64,000 nucleotides of DNA from CAILZL01 sp050181835 (GCA_050181835.1 JBFXCU010000001.1:310001-374000); one strand, 5' to 3'. Shown: positions 26,778 through 36,261, counted from the first letter of the stretch. The notes: generated from the letters alone by a model not told the origin. Program-made: numbers and translations.

Positions 26778-26806
26778 AACGGCCGCCTTGAGCGGCCGTT
26801 ATTTTT
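26778..26806 (+). terminator. Terminator-like hairpin directly upstream of aroK
   Basis: AACGGCCGC (26778-26786) pairs perfectly with GCGGCCGTT (26792-26800) across loop CTTGA and is followed by ATTTTTA. This has full intrinsic-terminator form, yet the aroK ATG lies only 8 bases downstream of the stem. It either ends most pil transcripts or limits ribosome access to aroK. Confidence 0.8.
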
Positions 26807-26808
26807 AC

Positions 26809-27363
26809 ATGAACACAGCAAATATTTTTCTGGTTGGACCAATGGGATCTGGCAAAACCGCTGTGGGTAAACAGCTGGCCAAGCTGTTGGGCGTGCAGTT
26901 CTATGACAGCGATGCCGAGATCGAGCGGGTGACTGGCGTGGACATTCCCTTTATCTTTGAGAAAGAAGGTGAAGACAGCTTTCGCAAGCGCGAATGTGAG
27001 GCCATTGATAATCTGACCCAGCTAAACGGCATCATTCTGGCCACCGGTGGCGGAGCAATTCTGGCCGAGCAGAATCGTCAGCATTTAAAGGTGCGTGGCA
27101 CAGTGGTGTATTTGCACACGTCGGTTGAGCAACAGTTGGATCGAACCAAGCATGGACGCCATCGTCCTATCCTTAATGTCGCTAACCCAGAGCAGCGGTT
27201 GCGCAGTCTGTTTGCAATTCGGGCGCCACTCTATGAAGCTATAGCGACTATTATAGTAGTCACCGACCATCGACGCGTTAGCGCGGTAGCGGAAGAAATC
27301 ATCAACCAGTTACATCTGAACAACCCCGGCCAAGTTGGCACACCAATCGATGAGCAAGGATAA
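26809..27363 (+). CDS. aroK: Shikimate kinase
   Basis: Shikimate kinase phosphorylates shikimate with ATP in aromatic amino acid synthesis. The product has about 184 residues with Walker A 'VGPMGSGKTAVGKQLAKLLG', 'FYDSDAEIERVTG' (shikimate-binding Asp), 'FRKRECEAI' and 'ILATGGGAIL'. The ATG at 26809 matches the family start. TTG codons upstream (26770, 26788) would place the hairpin inside the gene and have no support. No Shine-Dalgarno is visible because the hairpin occupies that place. Its end overlaps aroB by 14 bases. Confidence 0.95.
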   Translation: MNTANIFLVGPMGSGKTAVGKQLAKLLGVQFYDSDAEIERVTGVDIPFIFEKEGEDSFRKRECEAIDNLTQLNGIILATGGGAILAEQNRQHLKVRGTVVYLHTSVEQQLDRTKHGRHRPILNVANPEQRLRSLFAIRAPLYEAIATIIVVTDHRRVSAVAEEIINQLHLNNPGQVGTPIDEQG

Positions 27364-28447
27364 CCAAACAATAGAAACGCTCGGAATTGAACTGGGTGAG
27401 CGCAGCTACCCAATCTTAATTGGCCAAAATTTGCTCTCTAATGCGGCGCTATTGAATCAGTACATTACGGCCAGCAATCTCATGATTGTTACTAATGAAG
27501 TAGTGGCCCCGCTGTATTTGCAAACATTAAAGGCAGCGTTATCAGATAAACGGCTTCATGAGATTATCTTACCTGATGGTGAGCACACCAAGTCTATGCA
27601 GACCTTAAATAAGGTGTTCGATGCCTTGATTGCTGCGCGATTGAATCGCGATGCAGCTGTCATTGCTCTCGGTGGTGGTGTGATCGGCGATATGGCCGGC
27701 TTTGCGGCAGCGTGTTATCAACGCGGCGTAGACTACTATCAAGTACCGACCACTCTGCTATCACAAGTCGATTCCTCCGTCGGCGGCAAGACGGCAGTCA
27801 ATCATCCTGGTGGTAAGAACCTGATTGGCGCCTTCCATCAGCCGCGGTGTGTGCTAGCTGATACCCAAGTGTTGAATACCTTGTCAGATCGCGAATTGCG
27901 CGCTGGCGTTGCCGAGGTAATTAAATGTGGATTGGTGCGTGACCCGGCATTTTTTTCTTGGTTGGAACACAATATTCAACTGGTGCTAGCGCGTGATTCA
28001 CAAGCACTGGCTTATGCCATCAAACGCTGTTGTGAGTTAAAAGCAGGAGTAGTGGGACTCGATGAGCGTGAGCATGGATTACGCGCCATACTCAATTTCG
28101 GCCATACTTTTGGTCATGCGATTGAAAATGCATTGGGCTATGGTGAATGGCTACATGGTGAGGCAGTAGCTGCAGGCATGGTGTTGGCGGCCGATATGTC
28201 AGTGCGGTTAGGCTACTTATCTGAAACAGATAATCAACGCATCATAGCGCTGATAAGTGCCAGTGGCTTGCCAATCAAAGCGCCGCGTATTGGGGTCAAC
28301 AAGGCACGCGAATTGATGGGTATGGATAAAAAGGTACTGGCTGGTCAATTGCGATTGGTGTTACTGCAAGAATTAGGTAACGCGATCGTCACCAATGACT
28401 ATCCTGAAGCTGTATTTGCAGCCACTCTGCAACAGGGGTTTGGGTGA
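27350..28447 (+). CDS. aroB: 3-dehydroquinate synthase
   Basis: AroB makes 3-dehydroquinate from DAHP, the second step of the shikimate pathway. The product has about 365 residues. It carries NAD-binding 'DGEHTKSMQTLNKVFD' and 'ALGGGVIGDMAGFAAACYQR', then 'STVG'-type 'LSQVDSSVGGKTAVNHPGGK' and metal-ligand segments 'AGVAEVIKCGL', 'NFGHTFGHAIE' and 'LHGEAVAAGM'. The ATG at 27350 is inside the end of aroK. The aroK-aroB pair after pilQ is a common gammaproteobacterial order. Confidence 0.96.
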   Translation: MSKDNQTIETLGIELGERSYPILIGQNLLSNAALLNQYITASNLMIVTNEVVAPLYLQTLKAALSDKRLHEIILPDGEHTKSMQTLNKVFDALIAARLNRDAAVIALGGGVIGDMAGFAAACYQRGVDYYQVPTTLLSQVDSSVGGKTAVNHPGGKNLIGAFHQPRCVLADTQVLNTLSDRELRAGVAEVIKCGLVRDPAFFSWLEHNIQLVLARDSQALAYAIKRCCELKAGVVGLDEREHGLRAILNFGHTFGHAIENALGYGEWLHGEAVAAGMVLAADMSVRLGYLSETDNQRIIALISASGLPIKAPRIGVNKARELMGMDKKVLAGQLRLVLLQELGNAIVTNDYPEAVFAATLQQGFG

Positions 28448-28451
28448 TTTG

Positions 28452-29618
28452 GTGGATACCATATACAGCGCTGCGCTAGCTCCTTATGCAGTACATGATG
28501 AATTAAGTCGTGGGCGTCGCTATGTCGAGCAGCTGCCGACATTTCGTAGTGAATTCCAACGTGATCGTGATCGTATCATCCACTCCACTGCGTTTCGACG
28601 TCTGGTATATAAAACGCAGGTGTTCGTCAATCAGGAAGGCGACTTATATCGCACACGGTTGACTCATTCACTGGAAGTTGCGCAAATTGCTCGTACCATT
28701 GCTCGTGAGTTGCATCTGAACGAAACGCTTACCGAAGCTATTTGCTTGGCACATGATCTCGGTCATACCCCATTCGGTCACGCTGGGCAGGATGCACTCA
28801 ACGAATGTATGCGTGATTACGGTGGGTTTGAGCACAATCTGCAATCATTACGCATCGTTGATGAACTGGAAGAGCGTTATGCCACGTTCAATGGTTTGAA
28901 CCTGTGCTTTGAAACCCGCGAAGGCATCTTGAAACATTGTTCCTTGAAACATGCGCAGCAGCTGGGTGAGGTGGGCGAACGGTTTATTCGTCGTGAACAG
29001 GCTTCGCTGGAGGCGCAAGTAGCAAATCTAGCCGATGAGATTGCCTATAACAACCATGATCTGGATGATGGCCTGCGTGCTGAGTTAATCAGTCTTGATG
29101 ACGCACAGGAGTGTATGGCTTTCCGGATACAGCACGCCGCTGTCATGCAGGCTTATCCGGCTCTAGCCGGGAGACGGTTGGTGCATGAGGTAGTACGTCG
29201 ACTGATTAACCAAGTGGTTACTGACGTAGTTGACATCAGTCGTCAAGCTATTGAACAGGCAGCGCCCATAGATATCAACGCGGTCCGTACCCATCCAAAG
29301 CCCTTGATTCAACTGAGTGCCGATACGGCGCAACAGCATCTGGAACTGAAGCGATTTTTGCGTGAACGTGTCTACCGACACTACCGTGTGCTGCGCATGA
29401 CCAACAAAGCTCAGCAAGTCGTAAAGAGCCTGTTTGACGCTTTCATGCAGGCACCGGAGTTGATGCCACCTGAGTACCAATACGCTGCTAAATCCATACC
29501 TGCCGAAACCAATGCGGCAAGTCGGGCACGTGCCGTTGCTGACTACATCGCCGGGATGACCGATCGTTATGCAGTGCTGGAGCATGAGCGGATGTTCGAC
29601 CCAGGCAAACGCAGCTAG
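28452..29618 (+). CDS. Deoxyguanosinetriphosphate triphosphohydrolase-like HD protein
   Basis: This HD-superfamily dNTPase of the short dGTPase-like family hydrolyses dNTPs to nucleoside and triphosphate. The metal site is visible as 'YRTRLTHSLEVAQIARTIA' (first His), 'AICLAHDLGHTPFGHAGQDA' (HD) and 'NLADEIAYNNHDLDDGL' (late Asp). The family-typical start 'APYAVHDELSRGRRYVEQ' follows the GTG at 28452 closely; a TTG at 28449 is an alternative. AGGGG lies about 15 bases upstream, within the end of aroB. The frame stays open further into aroB, but those codons are not family-like. The gene gives about 388 residues. Confidence 0.9.
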   Translation: MDTIYSAALAPYAVHDELSRGRRYVEQLPTFRSEFQRDRDRIIHSTAFRRLVYKTQVFVNQEGDLYRTRLTHSLEVAQIARTIARELHLNETLTEAICLAHDLGHTPFGHAGQDALNECMRDYGGFEHNLQSLRIVDELEERYATFNGLNLCFETREGILKHCSLKHAQQLGEVGERFIRREQASLEAQVANLADEIAYNNHDLDDGLRAELISLDDAQECMAFRIQHAAVMQAYPALAGRRLVHEVVRRLINQVVTDVVDISRQAIEQAAPIDINAVRTHPKPLIQLSADTAQQHLELKRFLRERVYRHYRVLRMTNKAQQVVKSLFDAFMQAPELMPPEYQYAAKSIPAETNAASRARAVADYIAGMTDRYAVLEHERMFDPGKRS

Positions 29619-29656
29619 CACACAACTGCCGTTTCTCCGCTATTATCTGCGGATAC

Positions 29657-30733
29657 ATGAATATCCAAACTCCGCTTCGTAACGATGTGTTCCTGCGAGC
29701 ACTGCAATGCCAGCCCGTACCTTACACGCCCGTCTGGATGATGCGTCAGGCAGGCCGCTATCTGCCTGAGTATCGTGCTACGCGTGCTCGTGCAGGAAGT
29801 TTCCTGCAGTTATGCCAGACGCCAGAGCTGGCTTGCGAAGTCACCCTACAGCCATTGGCGCGGTTTCCGTTGGACGCCGCTATTTTATTTTCTGACATTC
29901 TCACTATCCCCCACGCTATGGGGCTGGGATTGCAGTTTGAAACGGGCGAGGGGCCGGTAATTCAGCGGCCGATCCGTAATGCAGCGGATCTGAGCAAGCT
30001 GAGAGTCCCTGACCCGTCACAGGAGTTGCGTTACGTCATGGATGCAGTCTCATTGATTCGGCGCGAGTTAAATGGCAGCGTGCCGTTAATTGGTTTTGCC
30101 GGTAGCCCGTGGACGGTAGCCACCTACTGCGTTGAGGGTGGCAGCAGTCGTGACTTCGCTCGTATCAAGGGTATGATGTATGACGACCCCAAGAGCTTGC
30201 ATGCTCTGTTGCAAATACTTGCACAAGTGACGACTCAATACCTCAATGCGCAAATAGCCGCTGGTGCACAGGCTGTCATGATATTTGATACGTGGGGTAG
30301 CGTGCTGACACCGACACATTATCGTGAATTCTCGTTGCGCTACATGGAGCAGATCGTAGCTGGCCTAACTCGTAACGCAGAGGGCCGACTTGTGCCGCGT
30401 ATTCTGTTTACCAAAGGTGCAGGCAGTTTACTGACCGATATGGCTAGACTGGATTGCGAAGCCTTGGGTGTGGATTGGATGACGGATTTGGCACAAGCAC
30501 GACAACTGGTAGGAGACAGCAAAGCGTTACAGGGCAACCTTGATCCTTGTGCATTGTATGCACAGCCCGAACACATACGAGAACAAGTGGCGCGAGTGCT
30601 GGCAAGTTATGGCCACGGCAATGGCCACGTTTTCAATTTAGGACATGGCATACACCCGACTATTCCTGCCGACCATGCTGCTGCCATGGTCAACGCAGTT
30701 CATGAGCTCAGCCCCCAATACCATTTGGGATAG
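29657..30733 (+). CDS. hemE: Uroporphyrinogen decarboxylase
   Basis: HemE decarboxylates uroporphyrinogen III to coproporphyrinogen III in haem synthesis. The 358-residue protein has 'TPVWMMRQAGRYLPEYRATR' (substrate-binding Arg residues), 'DAAILFSDILTIPHAMGL', 'GFAGSPWTVATYCVEGG' and 'FNLGHGIHPTIPADHAAAMV'. It starts 38 bases after the dGTPase-like gene, with a small TCCGC/GCGGA hairpin in the gap. Confidence 0.97.
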   Translation: MNIQTPLRNDVFLRALQCQPVPYTPVWMMRQAGRYLPEYRATRARAGSFLQLCQTPELACEVTLQPLARFPLDAAILFSDILTIPHAMGLGLQFETGEGPVIQRPIRNAADLSKLRVPDPSQELRYVMDAVSLIRRELNGSVPLIGFAGSPWTVATYCVEGGSSRDFARIKGMMYDDPKSLHALLQILAQVTTQYLNAQIAAGAQAVMIFDTWGSVLTPTHYREFSLRYMEQIVAGLTRNAEGRLVPRILFTKGAGSLLTDMARLDCEALGVDWMTDLAQARQLVGDSKALQGNLDPCALYAQPEHIREQVARVLASYGHGNGHVFNLGHGIHPTIPADHAAAMVNAVHELSPQYHLG

Positions 30734-30931
30734 AGGCCGTTATTGATGTAGTTGTGATGTGTTTTTCTGAAAACTTCAAGGAAGTAGAAAGTTCCACGAC
30801 TTTTAGCCAGCTTAGCTGCTACCCAACGGGTGTAAGTGCTTTGCCGCTGCTGATCCTATAGAATGACATAATGCTTTGGTAGGGGCCAAGGCCAAAATCG
30901 AAACTTAAATATAAACCTCAAGGAGATATTC

Positions 30932-32080
30932 ATGAAGCAGCATTCTTTATTGTTAGCCGTGGCGACCGCTTCTGCACTCGCTGGCGTTAACACCGCACAG
31001 GCTGGCGCTGAAGTCGGTAGCTGGTATGTGGCTCCCAAAGCTGTGTATGTTGATCCAGACCAAGCGTTCAAAGCTGATGACAGTATTGGTGGCAGCCTGT
31101 CCATTGGTAAAGTAGTCAGCCAGGCTTGGGATATTGAGTTGGGCTATGTTGATACACGCCATGATGTTACCGGTGGTGGTAATAAACTGAAGCTCCGTGG
31201 TATGGAACTGAATTTCAACCGCGTATTCATGCGTGATAGCGTGGTGAATCCATTCATCGGCTTTGGTCTAAATAGCATGAAGACTAGCGCTGTTGCTGCT
31301 GGTGTTGATGATCAAGACCAAGACATTGGCGGACAAATCAAGGTTGGTGTGCTGGCTAACCTTAGCAAGAGCGGCGCTTTGCAGCTGTCTGCTGAAATTG
31401 GCAAGCGTTCGGATGGCTTCATCGATCCCCTGGAAGACGTATTTGCGGGTTTGGGCTTACGCTTCAACTTTGGTGCTCCTGCCAAAGCGATGCCTGTAGC
31501 TCCTCCTGCCTCTGTTGCCGCGCCGACTCCCGCCTCTGTTGCGCCACCACCTCCTGCCGACAGCGATAAGGACGGTGTGATTGACTCAGCTGATCGTTGT
31601 CCAAACACTCCTGCCGGGGCGAAAGTGGATGCCACTGGTTGCGAACTGGATGGTGACAAGGATGGCGTAGTAGATCGTCTCGATAAGTGCCCAACGACTC
31701 CTGCGGGCGACAAGGTAGACAGTGTTGGTTGTGGTCTGAGCATCGCTCTGGCAGTGAACTTCGCTACCAACAAGGCTGATATCCAGGCTGCAGATTATGC
31801 TGAACTGGATGCCTTTGTGCAGTTCATGAACGATATGCCATCAGCCAAGGGTGTGATGGAAGGCCATACCTCCAACACTGGCTCAGATACTTACAACCTG
31901 CGCCTGTCGCAGCGTCGTGCTGACGCAGTGAAAGCCTACGTGGTAAGTAAGGGCGTAGAGGCATCTCGCATTGAAGCTAAGGGCTTTGGTGAAGCTCGTC
32001 CAATTGCTGACAACGGTACCGAAGCAGGCCGTGCTGCAAACCGTCGTGTAGTGTTCGTCCGTTCTGACGTAACCAACTAA
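30932..32080 (+). CDS. OmpA-family outer-membrane protein with thrombospondin-3 repeats
   Basis: The 382-residue protein has a signal peptide ending at AQA (about residue 24). An eight-stranded-barrel-like N-domain runs to about 185 ('GSWYVAPKAVYVDPDQAF', 'LRFNFGAPAKAM'). A Pro/Ala linker is followed by calcium-binding TSP3 repeats ('DSDKDGVIDSADRCPNTPAG', 'DGDKDGVVDRLDKCPTTPAG'). The OmpA peptidoglycan-binding domain shows 'LAVNFATNKADIQ', 'VMEGHTSNTGSDTYNLRLS' and 'GFGEARPIADN'. It should tether the outer membrane to the wall. AAGGAG sits six bases before the ATG, suggesting high expression. A terminator follows. Confidence 0.93.
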   Translation: MKQHSLLLAVATASALAGVNTAQAGAEVGSWYVAPKAVYVDPDQAFKADDSIGGSLSIGKVVSQAWDIELGYVDTRHDVTGGGNKLKLRGMELNFNRVFMRDSVVNPFIGFGLNSMKTSAVAAGVDDQDQDIGGQIKVGVLANLSKSGALQLSAEIGKRSDGFIDPLEDVFAGLGLRFNFGAPAKAMPVAPPASVAAPTPASVAPPPPADSDKDGVIDSADRCPNTPAGAKVDATGCELDGDKDGVVDRLDKCPTTPAGDKVDSVGCGLSIALAVNFATNKADIQAADYAELDAFVQFMNDMPSAKGVMEGHTSNTGSDTYNLRLSQRRADAVKAYVVSKGVEASRIEAKGFGEARPIADNGTEAGRAANRRVVFVRSDVTN

Positions 32081-32120
32081 TCATTCATGCAGTGGTTAGC
32101 CACTGCGAATGAGACTTGAA

Positions 32121-32156
32121 AACAAGGGCGATCTGTTTATTCAGATCGCCCTTGTT
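32121..32156. terminator. Intrinsic terminator after the OmpA-like gene
   Basis: A perfect 15-base stem pairs AACAAGGGCGATCTG (32121-32135) with CAGATCGCCCTTGTT (32142-32156) across loop TTTATT. Confidence 0.9.
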
Positions 32157-32371
32157 CATCACCAAGGCAGGTCACCTTGTACGGGTATTCATTGACCCCA
32201 TAGCACTTCGTCGCGAGTAACGGCTGTGTACGGTGCCTGACTGCGACCCATGGTTGGCGTGGTCTCTGCTGCTAGCGTTGATAAGTTACAACGCAGCGGT
32301 GGCCTGCCAGTATGATGCTATACAGATCCGGACAACAAACGAGTATTGACTGTAATCAACACGGAATCCGC

Positions 32372-33580
32372 ATGAAACTGCTTTGTGCCTGGCTGATTGG
32401 CTGTTGCGTACTGCAGGCGCAGGCGCAGCAGAGCATGCCCTTCATGATGAGCTTGCGTACTGTCGCAGCGCTGCAAACGCCTGCGACCGACGTGCCGGTT
32501 GAACTGCTGATCCTCAATTCAGATAGCCAGCCGCTCACCTATGATCCGCCAGAAATACTGGACGGTATTCTGCAAGACGATCAACGCAGCTGGGCAGTCA
32601 GTTTGCATCCGGCACAACCAGCAGCGGCGATCACGATAGATTCAGGTCGTTTTATCAGCATTCCCTATGTGCTGCCTTTACCGGGTGATGTCAGTGGCCG
32701 ACTGCTGCTGCAAGTATCAACGGTAACTGGACTGCGTGCTGTCATTGATATTTCTCAGGTGGCGGCACCTGTTGTATCGCCAATGGCATCGATCACGACC
32801 GCACTCAAACAGAAGGAGGCCGAGACGCTTCCCGCGACGGCACGCATCGAACGTACCTTCGCCAATCGCTTTGCCTTCCATGAGCCAATCTACTTTCTGT
32901 ATGGCCCGGAAGCACCCGCAGCAAAGTTTCAGTTCAGCTTCAAATACCGGCTGATTGGCATGAACAGCAAATTTGGCGATCTGGCACCACCCTTTCGCGG
33001 GTTCTACTTTGCATACACACAACGCTCCCTGTGGGATCTGGGCGCAGATTCAAGTCCGTTCTATGACACCAGTTATATGCCGGAACTGCTCTATGAATGG
33101 CTGGCTCCGGATAACGAAAGTGCCGATGAATGGTTTCACTGGCTGGGCCTGCAGGCTGGCTTCCGGCACGAATCCAACGGCCAGGCCGGTGACGACTCAC
33201 GCGCTCTGAACATTGCCTATCTACGCCATGCTATCGCGTTCGGTTCATTGCGTGGATGGCATCTGGTCGTGTCTCCCAGAGCATTCACCTACACGGAAAT
33301 ATCGCAGCAGAATGCCGATATTGCACGCTATCGCGGCTATGGTGAACTGCAATTAACACTGGCCCGCAATAATTCCTTGCAGTTGAGCATTGCCGCGCGT
33401 CTCGGCAGTGACAGGGGCAAGGGCAGTATGCAGATCGATCTGAACCAGCCAATTCAAATTCCACTCATCAACCTTGAGACCTATCTGCAGTTGCAGTACT
33501 TCAATGGCTATGGTGAAAGTCTGCGTGCCTATGACCGCAAATCATCCGTGTGGCGGGTTGGGCTGGGGTTTGTGAGATAG
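32372..33580 (+). CDS. pldA: Outer-membrane phospholipase A (OMPLA)
   Basis: OMPLA hydrolyses phospholipids that reach the outer leaflet. The product of about 402 residues starts with a signal peptide (MKLLCAWLIGCCVLQAQA). An unusual N-terminal beta domain of about 130 residues precedes the barrel. The catalytic core is visible as 'GLQAGFRHESNGQAGDDSRA' then 'LNIAY': His and Ser of H-x-S-N-G and the later Asn. Other family segments are 'FALYGPE'-like 'PIYFLYGPEAPAAKFQFSFK' and 'QRSLWDLGADSSPFYDTSYM'. The ATG at 32372 is used because it opens the signal peptide. It ends in a barrel-type strand. Confidence 0.9.
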   Translation: MKLLCAWLIGCCVLQAQAQQSMPFMMSLRTVAALQTPATDVPVELLILNSDSQPLTYDPPEILDGILQDDQRSWAVSLHPAQPAAAITIDSGRFISIPYVLPLPGDVSGRLLLQVSTVTGLRAVIDISQVAAPVVSPMASITTALKQKEAETLPATARIERTFANRFAFHEPIYFLYGPEAPAAKFQFSFKYRLIGMNSKFGDLAPPFRGFYFAYTQRSLWDLGADSSPFYDTSYMPELLYEWLAPDNESADEWFHWLGLQAGFRHESNGQAGDDSRALNIAYLRHAIAFGSLRGWHLVVSPRAFTYTEISQQNADIARYRGYGELQLTLARNNSLQLSIAARLGSDRGKGSMQIDLNQPIQIPLINLETYLQLQYFNGYGESLRAYDRKSSVWRVGLGFVR

Positions 33581-33613
33581 ACACACTGATCCTGTCTACG
33601 GTTAATTACGGCT

Positions 33614-34477
33614 TCAGCTCTCAGCCGCGCCTTGCGCAAGTTCCAGTCCGAGCTGTCGCCGTAACGCTTCTTCGCGTGCGTCGTCGATGGCCAGCATCAC
33701 TACATCCAAGTCGGTGTTGTTCTCATCCCTGACAAACACGCCAGTCAACTGGCTATCAGGTTTCAATTCGCCCTGGGCAAACAACGCCCACATCTCATTG
33801 GCATAGTCCGTGTTCAGTAGCTCAGGGGCAAAGCGCGCCAGACTGGTAGTAATGTTGTTTACATCGCGTTCCAGCATTGCCAGTGCATTGTTGTTGCCAG
33901 CCGCATTAACTGCTTGCGGTAGATCGATAATTACCGGGCCACCGGCGGCGATGAGGATGTTGTATTCCGACAGATCACCATGAATAAGTCCGCTGCATAG
34001 CATACGAACCACTTGGCGAATCAGAAATTGGTGATACTCGCGTGCCAGTTCTGCAGACAGCTCTACTTCACCTAGTCGTGGCGCGGAGTGGCCATCGACA
34101 TCGGTAACTAATTCCATCACCAAGACATCATTGAAATAGCCGTAAGGCTTCGGTACGCGGACATCTGCCGCAGCCAGTTGGTATAGTGCATTGACCTCAG
34201 TGTTTTTCCACGCACTTTCCTGTTCCTTGCGGCCATAACTGCTGCTCCTCGCCATGGCGCGAGTCTGACGGCTGCCACGAACTTTACGGCCTTCCTGGTA
34301 TTGCGCGCGTTGCTGAAAGCTACGTTGCCCCATGTCTTTATACACTTTGGCGCAGCGAATCTCGCTGCCGCTTCGTACTACATACACTGATGCTTCTTTG
34401 CCGCTTTTCAAGGCACGAAGCACCTCGTCAATGATCCCATCGTCAATCAGTGGTTGTAGGCCAGCAGGTGTTTTCAT
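33614..34477 (-). CDS. RIO-type serine/threonine protein kinase
   Basis: The 287-residue protein has RIO1-family motifs: 'LKSGKEASVYVVRSGSEIRC' with 'AKVYKDM' (nucleotide loop and Lys), 'KNTEVNALYQLAAADVRVPK', and the catalytic loop 'GLIHGDLSEYNILI' followed by metal-binding 'PVIIDLPQAV'. Bacterial RIO kinases are widespread, but their substrates are mostly unknown. The ATG at 34477 (MKTPAGLQPLIDDG) fits better than one 24 codons upstream. It follows fadD on the same strand, 91 bases downstream. Confidence 0.9.
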   Translation of the reverse strand: MKTPAGLQPLIDDGIIDEVLRALKSGKEASVYVVRSGSEIRCAKVYKDMGQRSFQQRAQYQEGRKVRGSRQTRAMARSSSYGRKEQESAWKNTEVNALYQLAAADVRVPKPYGYFNDVLVMELVTDVDGHSAPRLGEVELSAELAREYHQFLIRQVVRMLCSGLIHGDLSEYNILIAAGGPVIIDLPQAVNAAGNNNALAMLERDVNNITTSLARFAPELLNTDYANEMWALFAQGELKPDSQLTGVFVRDENNTDLDVVMLAIDDAREEALRRQLGLELAQGAAES

Positions 34478-34568
34478 GAAGTCCAGTAAAGTTGAGATAA
34501 AGATTCGATAGTATTTTATTTGCACAATAGGCTGAAGTACACGCGCCAATGTGCTTACTCATGATTAC

Positions 34569-36233
34569 TTAGCCAGCTAATTCATCTCGTAACGGGCGAC
34601 GCAAAATCTTGCCAACATTTGATTTGGGGAGATCGTCACGGAAGTAGACATGTTTAGGTACCTTGTAGCCGGTTAACTCTTTACGACAGTGCTCGATGAT
34701 TTGCTCTTCAGTCAATAATTTATCTTTACGTACGATAAATACCGCTACTACTTCGCCAGAGCGTTCATCAGGCTGTGCAACAGCAGCAACTTCCAGTATG
34801 CCGGGGTGATCGGCAATCACTGCTTCAACTTCATTGGGGAACACCTTGAAGCCAGATACCATGATCATGTCTTTCTTACGGTCTTCAATAAAAACAAAGC
34901 CGCGTTCATCCATGCGGCCAATATCGCCGGTACGTAACCATCCACCAGGCAACATCACCTTGGCCGTTTCATCCGGGCGTTGCCAGTATTCACGCATGAT
35001 CTGCGGACCACGCAAACATAGCTCGCCACTCTCACCCAGTGGCAGTTCCTTACCTTCATCATCACGAACGGTAAGATCCGTTGACGGTACTGGCATGCCA
35101 ATAGAGCCGTCAAAATCAGCATCCAGTGGCGTGACACAGGCTACCGGTGATGATTCGGTCAGACCCCACCCTTGCGCTACGATACATCCGGTGGTCTTTT
35201 TCCATTGCTTTGCGACGCTGGGTTGCACGGCCATACCACCACCCAACGAAATTTTCAGCCGTGAAAAATTCAGTTTATCGAAGCCGGGGGTATGCAGCAG
35301 GGCGTTAAACAAGGTATTCACGGCTGTGATGGCAGCAAATGGATACTTGCCTAATTCCTTGACGAAGCCAGGGAAATCACGTGGATTAGTAATCAGGATG
35401 TTATGCGCACCTAGATTCATAAAGACGAAGCAGTTCACTGTCAACGAAAAAATATGGTACAGCGGCAAGGCTGTAACCACAGTTTCTCCGCGCAGACTCC
35501 ACATGCCGATACAGCTAGATGCCTGCAGGCAGTTAGCAACCATGTTGCGTTGAGTCAGTACGGCTGCTTTAGCCACACCAGTAGTGCCACCGGTGTACTG
35601 TAGAAACGCTACATCATCATGCGTCAGTAAAGCTTCCTCCAAGCGTAGAAAACGACCGCTACGAAGTGCGGTATTGAATTGTATTGCGCGGGGGAGATCA
35701 TAAGCAGGCACTTGCTTACGCACATGACGTAGCACAAAGTTGACGATGCTTTTCTTGGGGAAGCTCAGCATGTCACCGACGCTGGTAACAATCACGGTCT
35801 TGATGGCTGTAGTGGTGATGATGTCTTGCAACACATGCGCAAAATTTTCCAATATCACGATGGCAACGGCACCAGAGTCCTGCATCTGATGTTGCAACTC
35901 ATGCGCGGTATACAGCGGGTTGGTGTTAACAATCGTAAGCCCGGCGCGCATCGCGCCCAGCATGGCGATGGGATACTGCATCAAATTTGGCATCATCAAG
36001 GCAATGCGATCACCACGTTTTAGATGCGCTACATCTTGTAGCCATGCAGCAAAATCGCGGGTTAGCGGCTCTAATTGCTGGTAGCTAATACTCTTGCCCA
36101 TATTGGTAAAAGCAGCTGCGTCGCCATACTTGCTACAACAGCTTTGCATCAGCTCGACTAGAGAGCTGAATTCATCAGGATTGATTTCGGCAGGTCGTCC
36201 GGCCGGATAGTTTTTCAACCAGATTTTTTCCAC
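34569..36233 (-). CDS. fadD: Long-chain fatty acid-CoA ligase
   Basis: FadD activates fatty acids to acyl-CoA for beta-oxidation. The 554-residue length and 'LKNYPAGRPAEINPDEF' start match gammaproteobacterial FadD. Motifs are 'FLQYTGGTTGVAKAAVLTQR' (P-loop), 'GWGLTESSPVAC', 'GWLRTGDIGRMDERGFVFIE' and 'DRKKDMIMVSGFKVFPNEVE'. The start is GTG at 36233, preceded by a strong GGGGAGG. It sits 28 bases after tesA, so a thioesterase that releases fatty acids and the ligase that reactivates them are probably one operon. Confidence 0.95.
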   Translation of the reverse strand: MEKIWLKNYPAGRPAEINPDEFSSLVELMQSCCSKYGDAAAFTNMGKSISYQQLEPLTRDFAAWLQDVAHLKRGDRIALMMPNLMQYPIAMLGAMRAGLTIVNTNPLYTAHELQHQMQDSGAVAIVILENFAHVLQDIITTTAIKTVIVTSVGDMLSFPKKSIVNFVLRHVRKQVPAYDLPRAIQFNTALRSGRFLRLEEALLTHDDVAFLQYTGGTTGVAKAAVLTQRNMVANCLQASSCIGMWSLRGETVVTALPLYHIFSLTVNCFVFMNLGAHNILITNPRDFPGFVKELGKYPFAAITAVNTLFNALLHTPGFDKLNFSRLKISLGGGMAVQPSVAKQWKKTTGCIVAQGWGLTESSPVACVTPLDADFDGSIGMPVPSTDLTVRDDEGKELPLGESGELCLRGPQIMREYWQRPDETAKVMLPGGWLRTGDIGRMDERGFVFIEDRKKDMIMVSGFKVFPNEVEAVIADHPGILEVAAVAQPDERSGEVVAVFIVRKDKLLTEEQIIEHCRKELTGYKVPKHVYFRDDLPKSNVGKILRRPLRDELAG

Positions 36234-36261
36234 GATAACCTCCCCGACATAGCGCGTTGAT

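Noticed and set aside
30841..30872. TTGCCG with TATAGA or CATAAT as the promoter of the OmpA-like gene
   Set aside because: Spacings of 10 and 20 bases do not fit a sigma70 promoter well enough to annotate.
35378..35383. CACGTG cores at 11092, 35378 and 63690 as further parS sites
   Set aside because: The flanking bases do not match the parS consensus; only the six-base core is shared.
34834..35553. A 239-codon open frame antisense to fadD
   Set aside because: It lies wholly inside a clear fadD gene and its composition is a mirror of that gene; no start signals.
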